Source: SZAS-103 sp964449135 | GTDB lineage: Bacteria; Pseudomonadota; Gammaproteobacteria; Xanthomonadales; Xanthomonadaceae | DNA: 17,405 bases | Direction of reading: 5' to 3' | Assembly (NCBI GenBank): GCA_964449135.1 | Contig: CAYUXZ010000050.1 | Coordinates: 1 to 17,405, forward strand | Shown: positions 9,901 through 15,369 of the stretch, in pieces | How positions within the stretch are numbered: the first letter of the stretch is position 1 | How the letters are laid out: every line of letters begins with the position of its first letter | Made by a program: the position numbers and the translations under genes | The notes under the pieces: generated by a model | The model's input: only the letters and a program-made list of their open reading frames with translations | The model's database searches: none | Told to the model about the DNA's origin: nothing

Positions 9901-9992
9901 CCGACCACCGGCTTGAGCGCCCACGCCAATCCCGAGCGCAACCAGGTCAGCAGGCGCAGGGGGAGTTGCAGCAGAAACCGCAGAAGATCCAT
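3915..9992 (-). CDS. yfhM: Bacterial alpha-2-macroglobulin, thioester protease trap (YfhM family)
   Basis: This 2025-residue envelope protein is longer than E. coli YfhM (about 1650). An amphipathic N-terminus leads to one membrane segment (about 51-71). There is no lipobox Cys, so it appears anchored by an uncleaved helix rather than as a lipoprotein. MG-type beta domains follow; YRPGD (750-754) and YKPGD (from 1115) mark macroglobulin domains. The A2M signature FSYTVPDYFNGKLRVMA begins at 1327. The thioester motif C1525-S-E-Q1528 is intact, followed by the alpha-helical thioester domain (to roughly 1800). The C-terminus, ESMYDKR...VVRPQ, matches the end of the YfhM family. By family knowledge, protease cleavage of a bait region activates the thioester, which covalently captures the protease in the periplasm. 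Two low-complexity charged stretches lie at 554-624 and about 1914-1943. The start ATG has GGAG 12 nt upstream. It is the first gene of a two-gene operon with pbpC. Confidence 0.95.
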   Translation of the reverse strand: MDLLRFLLQLPLRLLTWLRSGLAWALKPVVGEVAWTAPEWVRVVQRNPRQSAQAALIVLIAGAGSYYGWQWWKNRPHPPEPERITWQLHAPAITDYTQQPIVIDPLTMNFSASAAPIEAVGKPVSAGIAIQPAVKGQWAWVDDKTLKFTPAADWPVGQHYVVNFDATKAFAPHVLMADDHFEFDTVAFSALFGKGEFYQDPQDATAKKIIQQVNFNYPVDTAKFEKAVSLNLLQADGKDGTALQFSVTYDQYKLHAFVHSQPLALPRDDGAIAVRLAKGVCSARGGACTDYEPQSRVRVPGLYSLTIDDVRPTLVDNDRYEPEQVLVVDVGGAVRDSELAGLLHAWVLPARNPRRPHSEDDTDPDDWDASEVSETVLHRSQPLKFETVPTELEYQPLQSFKFHAQPKQRIYVRIEQGLKSFGGYLLGKPRTDVITVPEYPKLLRFVADGSLLSLNGSKRISIVSRNMPGMHLSVGRVQPEQLQHLASLNEGNYSHPRLPWNFGEEHIVDRFELKRGFAKDDPGHAHYEGVDLSDYLKEGKHGVFLLHLSGYDPAAEKRKAAAEARARARAKEGTAPAGKGEKDTVADTTTNDENAANAGDEGEGDSGGSEGEGDSGNSDSANDNRLILVTDLGLLVKKSLDGSQGVFVQSIRGGQPVGDATVSVLAVNGQTLFSKATNADGMVEFPTLKGLDHEKKPVMYLVKKGDDLSFLPIGGSDRQLDYSRFDIGGDANVVNQGTLSAYLFSDRGIYRPGDSFHIGLIVRAASWARSVAGIPLQAEIVDPRGMTVKQLPMTFDATGFGELSYSTLETAPTGAWTVNLYIVRQGHADTQIGSTTVQVKEFLPDRMKVAAKLSQQVVEGWVKPDALKGLVDAQNLFGTPAANRRVEASLTLRPAWPAFRGWPDYHFYDIRRAKEGFDETLQDGQTDDSGHAEFDLNLKKYADATYQLYFLAKAHEAEGGRSVAAATQAMVSRNDWLVGYKSADDLTYISRGAKRSAHLVAIDPQAKSIALADVKARLVERKYVSVLTKQDSGVYKYESKLKEIPAWEKSLAIPANGLDYALPTDKPGDWALLVVRASDNKEVNRVSWTVAGAANLSRSLDRNAELQLNLDRKDYKPGDTVQVAIHAPYTGSGLITIERDKVYAYAWFKATTTSSVQKITVPKDFEGNGYINVQFVRDPSSDEVFMSPLSYGVAPFSVNLDARRDVLSVDAPALVKPGDTVTFKLHSAQPAKAVVFAVDEGILQVARYKLGDPLDFFFRKRMLEVKTAQILDLILPDFEKLMAMTAAPGGDADAAIARQLNPFKRKRDKPVVFWSGIVDIVNGQKDFSYTVPDYFNGKLRVMAVAVSADRVGRVENSTTVRGDFVLSPNVPTTLAPGDEAEVSVGVANNLTGLAKAVPIAVTLKTGPQLQVVGSAAQTVDLASMREGVALFRVKATDRLGSGNLTFAASYGGKSAKQSTDLSVRPAAAYRTQVEVGRVAAGTQVEETKLRSLYDAYASRDAAMSPLPLVLAQGITSFLVNYDNYCSEQIVSAAVPRLVVAKWPVVPVFAHALKPAFGHAISNDDAIASTIDALASRQNSDGGFGVWSATTDADPFVSVYAMNFLIEARERGVNVPRGMIDAGDKYLLELASDNGMDSLEKLRARAYAVYLLTRQGQVTTNNLAAVQKRLQEAHPNEWKDDLAAAWLAASYKLMKQDKQANALIAGPQAALARNLADEPYFYDYYYDPAIRDASVLYLLAKHFPDRAKALPPQVLENIAWPLAHDRYNTTSAAMTIYALDTYATQAADQLDKLAILAVGADNNARPIAAVQGNLVQGGSWDANARKLRFVNRGTLAAWHVATQGGYDRGAPSAAIKDGIEITRDYTDAAGKPLAQIIVGAEIDVHVRIRATGEKGIGNVAIVDLLPGGFEPVLTPPAEPAATTSASDEGDSEEGGDAQPGAAVQAAWRSPIGLATSTWSPQYADIREDRVVIYGTATPDVREFVYRIKATNAGKFIVPPAYGESMYDKRIQARSPGGGVLTVVRPQ

Positions 9993-10038
9993 GACGCGTC
10001 CGGACTCCGAGCCGAGGGTGGTGGCCGATGGGCGCGCA

Positions 10039-10061
10039 CCGCCGCCGTCCGTCAGCGGCGG
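10039..10061 (-). promoter_or_regulatory. Hairpin in the yfhM leader
   Basis: CCGCCGC (10039-10045) and GCGGCGG (10055-10061) form a perfect 7-bp stem with a 9-nt loop. The hairpin lies about 47 nt upstream of the yfhM ATG, so it would be transcribed in the leader. No T-tract follows on the - strand, so a factor-independent terminator is not supported. It could be a chance GC-rich hairpin or could influence leader stability. Confidence 0.25.
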
Positions 10062-10151
10062 AAAGCGGCGTTGCGCGGCAGGGCACGGCAGGTTTCCCCT
10101 CGTGCATTCTGCGTCAGATACAACGCAGCGTACGACGGGCGAAGGACAGGA

Positions 10152-10157
10152 GTTTTA
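10152..10157 (-). promoter_or_regulatory. Candidate -10 element for yfhM-pbpC
   Basis: On the - strand this reads TAAAAC, a four-of-six match to TATAAT. It lies six bases downstream of the last (degenerate) copy of the 11-bp repeats. That fits promoters where a response regulator replaces a -35 box and the repeats lie just upstream of the -10. It would give a leader of about 150 nt. No good -35 box is visible at the usual spacing, which agrees with activator dependence but is also consistent with no promoter here. Confidence 0.3.
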
Positions 10158-10163
10158 CGAGAA

Positions 10164-10203
10164 ATTTACTTCTATTTAACTTGCATTTAACTCAATATTA
10201 ACT
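10164..10203 (-). promoter_or_regulatory. Tandem 11-bp-spaced direct repeats, likely response-regulator binding site
   Basis: On the + strand TTTAACT occurs at 10175-10181 and 10186-10192, and ATTAACT at 10197-10203, exactly 11 bp apart. A degenerate fourth copy, ATTTACT, at 10164-10170 keeps the same phase. Read toward yfhM on the - strand, the unit is AGTTAAA. Direct repeats at one helical turn are how PhoB/OmpR-family winged-helix regulators bind head-to-tail (Pho box, PhoP box). The patch is very AT-rich within GC-rich surroundings and lies 172-211 bp upstream of the yfhM start, in the only sizeable intergenic gap of this region. It is the best candidate control region for yfhM-pbpC. Which regulator binds cannot be told from the sequence. 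Confidence 0.6.
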
Positions 10204-10280
10204 TATTGATCGGTTTGGGATTTCGCATTGGTCGGCGGATACCCTGCCGACGCGCCCGATCCGGCGGAAATCGCGCGCAA

Positions 10281-12098
10281 TCAATTCGCGGCTTCGCCCT
10301 CGGAAACCGGTGCGATGTTTGGATCGGATTCCGAATCGGCCTCGAACAGCGACTCGAGTTCGCGCCGTGCTTCCTGGGTGGTCTGCAGCAGCGCGCTCTC
10401 GTCGTCGTAGACCAGGTGCTGTTCGCGCAGCACGCGCTCGTCGTGCGTGCGGAAGCGCTCGACGCGTTCGGCGGCGACCTCGCGCGGGTAGCCCAGGCCT
10501 TCGAGCACGTAGCGCGTCAGCCGCAGGCTGCCGTCGAAGGTCTCGCGCACGACTTTGTCCACGCCCAGGTCCATCAGCTTGAACACGTGCTGGCGGTTGC
10601 GCGCGCGCGCATAGACCCGTAGGTGCGGGAACAGGCGCTTGATCATGCGCGCGGTGCGCACGTTCGCGTCCGGATCGTCCGTCGCGACAACGAACACCTC
10701 GGCGCTGTCGGCGCGCGTGGCACGCAGCACTTCGGCGCGCGCCGGATCGCCGAAATACACCTGGTTGCCGAAGCGGCGCACGAACTCCACCTGCTCGGCG
10801 TCGGTCTCCAGCGCGGTGAACGCGATTTTCTGCGCAGCGAGCACGCGACCGACGATCTGCCCGACGCGGCCGAAGCCGGCGATGATCACGCGCGGATGCT
10901 CGTTCTCGATCGTGTCGAACGGACGCTTCGGCGCACGATCCGGATGCGCGTGCAGCCAGCGCGAGGCGAGCATCACCAGCAGTGGCGTCGCGGCCATCGA
11001 CAGACCGACGATCACCACGAGACGATTGCGCAGGGCATCGTCTATCAGCCCGGCCTTGAAGGCTTCGCCGAATACCACGAACGCAAACTCACCACCGAGG
11101 GCGGCCGCGGCGGCGAGCATCAACGCGCTGCGGCTGTGCAGCTTGCCGAGCCGGCCCAGCGCGAACAGCAGCACGGCTTTCACCGCGAGCAGGATCGCGA
11201 CGCCTGCCGCGATCGGCAGTGGCTCGCGGACCACCAGTCTCAGGTCCAGGCTCATGCCCACCGCCATGAAGAACAGGCCGAGCAGCAGGCCCTTGAACGG
11301 TTCGATCTGCGCCTCGAGTTCGTGACGGAATTCCGAATCGGCGAGCAACACGCCCGCGAGGAACGCGCCCAAACCCATGCTCAAGCCCGCGAGCTGCATC
11401 AGCCACGCGGTGCCGGCGACGACGAGCAGCGAACTCGCGGTGAACACTTCCGGCATCTGCGTGCGCGCGACCACGCGGAACAATTGCCGCAGCAGCAGGC
11501 GGCCGCCGACCACCACAGCCGCGATCGCGCCGAGCGCGACCGAGGCGGCGTGCCAGAGTTGCGCCGAGGGTAGCGCCTCGCGGCCTTCGGCGAGCAGCGG
11601 AATCGCGACCAGCAGCGGGATCGCGGCGAGGTCCTGGAACAGCAGGATCGCGAACGCGAGCCTTCCGAAATCGGTGGTGAGTTCCTTGCGTTCGGCGAGC
11701 AGTTGCAGCCCCACCGCGGTGGACGACAGCGCGAGGCCGACGCCAACCACGAACGCGGCCTTGCCGTGCAGTCCGTACGCGATCAGCAATCCGCCGAGCG
11801 CGGCCGCGGTCAGCGCGACCTGCGCACCGCCGATGCCGAACACGCGCTTGCGCATCACCCACAGCCGCGCCGGCGAGAGTTCCAGGCCGATGATGAACAG
11901 CAGCATCACCACGCCGAACTCGGACGCGCCCAGGATGCTGGCCGGATCGTCGACGAGGCGGATGCCTTCCGGTCCCAGCGCGACGCCCGCGGCGAGATAG
12001 CCCAGCACCGCGCCCAGCCCGAGCTTGCGGAACAGCGGTACCGCGATCACCGCCGCGAGCAGGAAGACCAGGACGATTCCGAGCGAGCCGCTGTGCAT
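10281..12098 (-). CDS. kefC: Glutathione-regulated K+/H+ antiporter, KefB/KefC family
   Basis: This 605-residue protein is the size of E. coli KefB (601) and KefC (620). The first ~380 residues are a polytopic CPA2 antiporter domain, with GLELSPARLW, ALSSTAVGLQLL and the regulatory-loop region SEFRHELEAQIEPFKG-LLLGLFF. The last segment closely follows the KefC loop (recalled as HALESDIEPFKG), with Gln in place of its Asp. An RCK N-terminal Rossmann domain follows, with GFGRVG at 408-413 and a conserved YFGDPARAEVL. The tail is acidic (ESLFEADSESDP). In the family, glutathione holds the channel shut and glutathione-electrophile adducts open it; K+ efflux then acidifies the cytoplasm and protects against electrophiles. 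GGAG lies 5 nt before the ATG, a good ribosome-binding site. No kefF/kefG partner gene is adjacent. KefB and KefC cannot be separated here. Confidence 0.9.
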   Translation of the reverse strand: MHSGSLGIVLVFLLAAVIAVPLFRKLGLGAVLGYLAAGVALGPEGIRLVDDPASILGASEFGVVMLLFIIGLELSPARLWVMRKRVFGIGGAQVALTAAALGGLLIAYGLHGKAAFVVGVGLALSSTAVGLQLLAERKELTTDFGRLAFAILLFQDLAAIPLLVAIPLLAEGREALPSAQLWHAASVALGAIAAVVVGGRLLLRQLFRVVARTQMPEVFTASSLLVVAGTAWLMQLAGLSMGLGAFLAGVLLADSEFRHELEAQIEPFKGLLLGLFFMAVGMSLDLRLVVREPLPIAAGVAILLAVKAVLLFALGRLGKLHSRSALMLAAAAALGGEFAFVVFGEAFKAGLIDDALRNRLVVIVGLSMAATPLLVMLASRWLHAHPDRAPKRPFDTIENEHPRVIIAGFGRVGQIVGRVLAAQKIAFTALETDAEQVEFVRRFGNQVYFGDPARAEVLRATRADSAEVFVVATDDPDANVRTARMIKRLFPHLRVYARARNRQHVFKLMDLGVDKVVRETFDGSLRLTRYVLEGLGYPREVAAERVERFRTHDERVLREQHLVYDDESALLQTTQEARRELESLFEADSESDPNIAPVSEGEAAN

Positions 12099-12215
12099 GG
12101 TGTCTCCGTGTTCGCATGATTATGCGCGAGACACGGGGTACGCGTCATTGACCGCATCGCGAGTGCTTGCCGACACGCTATATTCAGCGTCAGGATCAAC
12201 CATCGAGCAGCGAAT
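12099..12215. promoter_or_regulatory. Divergent promoter region, kefC / 111-residue membrane protein
   Basis: These 117 bp separate two divergent start codons, so both promoters should lie here. Toward kefC (- strand) CATAAT at 12124-12119 is a five-of-six -10 match. It would give a very short leader of about 14 nt that still contains the GGAG site. Toward the + strand gene, TATATT at 12179-12184 is a five-of-six -10 match 32 bp before the ATG. Neither has a convincing -35 box at normal spacing; TTGACC at 12148-12153 is too far from TATATT. The individual boxes are tentative. Confidence 0.35.
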
Positions 12216-12551
12216 ATGTGGACACGGTTGCCATTGATTTGTGCTGCGACAGGCGGACTCATCTATGCACCAATGGCGCTAGCGCTCGGTGATCCGACCG
12301 CACTCTATGTTGCCTACGGTGTCTTGCTACTCATTCTCGTGTTTCTTTGTTCACTTCCAAGCTGGCGCAATTGGCGGGAGCGCGGACTTGTGAGTTTGTT
12401 CTTTGCAGTGGCCTTGGTGGGAGTCAATGTCGCCACGGCGAAGTATCCGTATTCGGCGAACGCGAATTGGCTTGCTCCAACACTGTTGATTGCCCCGATC
12501 ATTGGCTGGATGGCTGGAGCATTTATCACCAAGCGCTTGCGGAAGAAGTAG
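12216..12551 (+). CDS. Small membrane protein of unknown function (lower GC)
   Basis: This 111-residue protein is not a recognised family. Four hydrophobic stretches at about 7-25, 29-47, 57-74 and 84-104 suggest four membrane helices. The loop SWRNWRERG and the tail KRLRKK are basic, placing them on the cytoplasmic side. The frame has clear coding character and a sensible membrane-protein composition, which supports it as a real gene. Its GC content is visibly lower than that of kefC and the permease on either side, so it may be recently acquired. It diverges from kefC and converges on the permease gene; the two stop codons are separated by only four bases (12552-12555). The ribosome-binding site is weak (GAGCAG upstream of the ATG). 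Confidence 0.7.
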   Translation: MWTRLPLICAATGGLIYAPMALALGDPTALYVAYGVLLLILVFLCSLPSWRNWRERGLVSLFFAVALVGVNVATAKYPYSANANWLAPTLLIAPIIGWMAGAFITKRLRKK

Positions 12552-12555
12552 CAAG

Positions 12556-13500
12556 CTACGATGCATCCGCATTGCGCAGCCGCGGATCGATCCACGCACG
12601 CAGCGCATCCGTCAACGCGTTGATCGCCACGATCAGCGCGCCGACCACCAGCACCACGCCCAGCACCAGGGTGTAGTCGCGGTTGAGCGCGCCCTGCACG
12701 AAGTAGCGGCCCATGCCGGGAATGCCGAATACCTGTTCGACCACCGCCGAACCGCTGACGATGTTGATCAGCGCGGGCCCGAGCCAGGCGATCACCGGCA
12801 GCAGCGCCGGCGGAGTCGCGTGCACGAGCAGGATGCGCGCGGTCGAAAACCCGCGTGCGCGCGCGGCGCGCAGGTAGTCGCTGGACAACACGTCGAGGAA
12901 CGCACTGCGGCTGATCCGCGCGCAGTAGGCCAGGTTCGGCAATGCCAGCGCGATCGCCGGCAGGATCGCGCTGCGCAGGAGGCTCGCGAGCGAGGTCGTG
13001 TCCCAGCCCCCGCCGGGCAGCCAATGCAGCGTCACCGCGAACACCAGCACCAGCAGCGGCGCGACCACGAACTTCGGCATCGCCAGCCCGAGCCCGGTCA
13101 CACCCATCAGCACGCGATCGAGCGCGCGTCCGCGCCGCAAGGCGGCGAGCAGTCCCAGCGGGACCCCGAATCCGAACGCGATGCACAGCGCGATGCCGCC
13201 GGTCAGCGCGGTCACCGGCAGGCCGAGCGCGATCAGTTCGCCGACGCGATAGTCGGGGTACTGGAACGACGGCCCGAGATCGCCGCGCAACACGTCACCG
13301 AGCCAGTGCGCGTATTGCGACGGCAGCGACTGGTCGAGCCGGAATTGCTTCGCGAGCGCGGCCTGCACTTCCGGCGGCGCGGATTTTTCGGTGTCGAACG
13401 GTCCGCCGGGCGCGGCGTGCAGCAGCGCGAAGCAGAGCGTAGCGAGCAGCCACAGCGTGAATGCCGCTTCGAACAGGGCGCGTGCGAAACGCCGGATCAT
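12556..13500 (-). CDS. Peptide ABC transporter permease, OppB/DppB type
   Basis: This 314-residue inner-membrane permease has about six membrane helices. The first is at about 10-30, followed by a periplasmic loop with LRGDLGPSFQYPDYRV; the core runs from about 98 to 300. The ABC-permease EAA loop is seen as DYLRAARARGFSTARI (208-223), which contacts the ATPase. FGIPGMGRYFVQGALNRDYTLVLG (258-281) is the hallmark of the OppB/DppB half, and the ending ALRAWIDPRLRN is typical, so the protein is full length. It is downstream of the OppA-type gene on the same strand. Its ATG overlaps the TGA of a 55-codon frame (ATGA, 13500-13497), and its ribosome-binding site (GGGAGAGGGGG) lies inside a repeat hairpin. 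The usual partner OppC and the ATPases are not in this window. Confidence 0.92.
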   Translation of the reverse strand: MIRRFARALFEAAFTLWLLATLCFALLHAAPGGPFDTEKSAPPEVQAALAKQFRLDQSLPSQYAHWLGDVLRGDLGPSFQYPDYRVGELIALGLPVTALTGGIALCIAFGFGVPLGLLAALRRGRALDRVLMGVTGLGLAMPKFVVAPLLVLVFAVTLHWLPGGGWDTTSLASLLRSAILPAIALALPNLAYCARISRSAFLDVLSSDYLRAARARGFSTARILLVHATPPALLPVIAWLGPALINIVSGSAVVEQVFGIPGMGRYFVQGALNRDYTLVLGVVLVVGALIVAINALTDALRAWIDPRLRNADAS

Positions 13501-13664
13501 CGCGATGCGCCCCCTCTCCCGCTGGCGGGAGAGGGTTGGGGTGAGGGTGGCACGCCTGCGACGAGGTTTCGTGCGAGCGAGGAAGAAGCACCACCCTCAT
13601 CCGCCTTCGGCACCTTCTCCCGCCAGCGGGAGAAGGAAATTGAAGAGGCAGGCTTCGTGCTCAT
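13497..13664 (-). CDS. 55-codon frame through the intercistronic repeats (possible translational bridge)
   Basis: An ATG overlapping the binding-protein stop (ATGA, 13664-13661) opens a 55-codon frame that ends in a TGA overlapping the permease ATG (ATGA, 13500-13497). The peptide contains SFSRWREKVPKADEG and PSPQPSPASGRGG. Peptides like these are what the common proteobacterial intergenic hairpin repeats encode when they are read as protein. A functional product is therefore unlikely. The frame could still carry ribosomes from the binding-protein cistron to the permease and keep the two coupled. The low confidence refers to it being a true protein-coding gene; the frame and both overlaps are plain in the sequence. 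Confidence 0.25.
   Translation of the reverse strand: MSTKPASSISFSRWREKVPKADEGGASSSLARNLVAGVPPSPQPSPASGRGGASR
13512..13636. repeat. Facing pair of palindromic intergenic repeats (REP/BIME-like), copy 1
   Basis: The left hairpin has arms CCCTCTCCCGC (13512-13522) and GCGGGAGAGGG (13525-13535), followed by the tail TTGGGGTGAGGGTGG. The right hairpin has arms CCTTCTCCCGC (13613-13623) and GCGGGAGAAGG (13626-13636), preceded by the tail CCACCCTCATCCGCCTTCGG. The two tails face each other across about 40 bp, so the whole is a large imperfect inverted repeat. Such hairpin families are widespread in proteobacterial intergenic DNA. Here it lies between two cistrons of one operon and supplies the permease ribosome-binding site. 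No T-tract follows either hairpin, so they are not classical terminators. Confidence 0.85.
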
Positions 13665-15286
13665 TGCGGCGCGCCCTTCCAGAACACGAACCGGCTGGCG
13701 TGGTGATCCAGCAAGTTTGCGGTGTAACCGCTGACCCACGGCTTCACCAGATGCTTGGACGTGTAGAAATACAACGGCAGCACCGGCTGCGCGGCGAGCA
13801 GCCGCGCTTCGGCCTGCGCGAGCAACGCATTGCGTCGCGCCTCGTCGGGCGCGGCGTCGGACTGCGCGAGCAGCGCATCGAAGCCCGCATCGCGCCAGCC
13901 GGTCCAGTTCAGCGGCCCATCGCTCGCGAACGCGACGAGAAAATTGCGCGCATCGTCCACATCTGCGATCCAGCCGCCGCGGAAGGCCTGGGTGATCGTG
14001 CGCTGCCGCCGGTTCTGCACGAACACCTTCCATTCCTCGTTGCGCAGTTCCACATGCACGCCGAGCGTCTCGCGCCACATCGCGGCGACCGCGAGCGCGA
14101 GCCGGCGATGCAGCACCGAAGTGTTGTAGCGAAGTTCGATCGTCGGCGGGTTCTCCCGCGAATAGCCTGCACTGCGGAACAACCGCTGCGCTTCGGCTTC
14201 GCGCTGCGCCTGGGTGAGCCTCGATGCAGCGATGTTCGGCGACGTGTAACCGGAGACCTGAGGCGGAACGATGCCGTAGGCCGGCATTTCGCCGAAACCG
14301 GTGAGGTACCGCACGAGCTTGTCGCGATCGACCGCGAGCGACAGCGCCCGGCGCAGAGCGAGCGCGTCGTGTTTGCGATCCGCATCTGCAAATGGCGGAC
14401 GCAGCACGTTGAACCCGAACCAGAACGCGCCCAGATATGGCGATATCCGCAACTGATCGCCGAAGCGCGCGCGCAGCATGGCCAACGGTTGCGGCGGCAG
14501 GGTTTCGGTGAGGTCCAGGTCGCCCGCCGCGAAACGCGCGAGCTCGCTGCCGGCGTCCTCGGTGACGTGGTAGCGCACGCGCGCGATCTTCGCGGACTCG
14601 CGGAACCGAGGATTGCGTTCGAGCGTGATCGCGGACTGCGGCAGCCAGTCGCGCAGAGCGTAAGCGCCGTTGCTCACCAGATGACCGGGCCGGGTGAACT
14701 GCGCGCCGTATCGTTCCACGCCAGGCAGATACACCGGATACGCGATCGGCAGCAGCAACAGGTGCGTCAGCGGCGCTGATCGCGTGAGATGGAATACCAC
14801 CGTGCGCGCATCGGCCGCTTCGATGCCCAGCGAGGTCGGCGGCAGCTTGCCCTGCTGCACCAGCGTCGCATTGCGCAGCGCATCGAATTGCCCGGCGAAT
14901 GGCGCAGCGGTCGCCGGCGCGAACGCGCGTCGGAAACTCGCGATGATCTGCGGCGCATCCAGCGTTTCATCGTTCGACCAGGTCAATCCGGTTCGCAGAT
15001 GAAACGTCCAGGTCAAACCATCGGCGGATGTCTCCCAGCGCTCTGCGATACCCGGAATCACCCCGCCATCCGCGCCTTCGGCGACAAGCCCTTCGTAGAG
15101 ATCGCGCAGCACGTTTCCGCAGGCGACTTCCTGGCAACGGTGCGCATCCAGCGTCGAAGGCTCGGGGCCGTTGCCGCGGTCGAGCGTGTCCTCGCGCGGC
15201 GATGCGAAGGCCGTCGCCGCGAACAGCAAAGCAGTCGCAACCGCCGTGGCCGCGGCCGTCGTCATGGATGAGATGCTGCGTTTCAC
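13661..15286 (-). CDS. Periplasmic peptide-binding protein, OppA/MppA type (SBP family 5)
   Basis: This 541-residue protein is the size of E. coli OppA (543). With the GTG start at 15286 it begins with KRS, a hydrophobic core (AAATAVATALLFAATA) and a signal-peptidase I site after AFA. There is no lipobox, so it should be a free periplasmic protein. The mature start (TLDRGNGPEPSTLD) and LRDLYEGLVAEGADGGVIPGIAERW follow the OppA pattern, and the middle has the family feature ALRRALSLAVDRDKLV. An ATG at 15265 would give 534 residues but would remove the basic signal-peptide n-region, so GTG was preferred; neither has a strong ribosome-binding site. C51 and C56 form an unusual close Cys pair. It captures peptides for an Opp-type importer. 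It is first in the operon, followed by the repeats and the permease. The substrate is unknown. Confidence 0.9.
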   Translation of the reverse strand: MKRSISSMTTAAATAVATALLFAATAFASPREDTLDRGNGPEPSTLDAHRCQEVACGNVLRDLYEGLVAEGADGGVIPGIAERWETSADGLTWTFHLRTGLTWSNDETLDAPQIIASFRRAFAPATAAPFAGQFDALRNATLVQQGKLPPTSLGIEAADARTVVFHLTRSAPLTHLLLLPIAYPVYLPGVERYGAQFTRPGHLVSNGAYALRDWLPQSAITLERNPRFRESAKIARVRYHVTEDAGSELARFAAGDLDLTETLPPQPLAMLRARFGDQLRISPYLGAFWFGFNVLRPPFADADRKHDALALRRALSLAVDRDKLVRYLTGFGEMPAYGIVPPQVSGYTSPNIAASRLTQAQREAEAQRLFRSAGYSRENPPTIELRYNTSVLHRRLALAVAAMWRETLGVHVELRNEEWKVFVQNRRQRTITQAFRGGWIADVDDARNFLVAFASDGPLNWTGWRDAGFDALLAQSDAAPDEARRNALLAQAEARLLAAQPVLPLYFYTSKHLVKPWVSGYTANLLDHHASRFVFWKGAPQ

Positions 15287-15369
15287 GTCGTGGTGGTCGG
15301 GTCCGGCAGTACACTGCGAACTTCGCGATTGTAGGGCACGCACGCCGTGCGGCCCGCCAGGAGAACTTC
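15287..15369. promoter_or_regulatory. Divergent promoter region, peptide-binding protein / gshA
   Basis: Only 83 bp separate the two divergent start codons, so promoters for both genes must overlap here. Toward gshA, TACACT at 15310-15315 is a four-of-six -10 match without a usable -35 box. It overlaps a perfect palindrome GCAGT-AC-ACTGC at 15306-15317, which could be an operator or chance. No promoter box toward the binding protein could be picked with confidence. Confidence 0.4.
15359..15363 (+). promoter_or_regulatory. Ribosome-binding site fixing the GTG start of gshA
   Basis: AGGAG lies six bases before GTG at 15370. The frame is open far upstream (to 15028), but that part is antisense to the binding-protein gene and has no family resemblance. 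The site therefore decides the start. Confidence 0.85.

Noticed and set aside
10231..10251. Terminator of kefC (GTCGGC ... GCCGAC)
   Set aside because: Six-bp stem with a 9-nt loop and no T-tract on the - strand; too weak to call.
13512..13636. Factor-independent terminators at the repeat hairpins (also 16742-16844)
   Set aside because: The stems are strong, but no run of T follows on either strand. The hairpins sit inside an operon and match a dispersed repeat type.
13512..13636. CRISPR array
   Set aside because: Only two palindromic units per locus, facing each other rather than in direct orientation, with no regular spacers and no cas genes.
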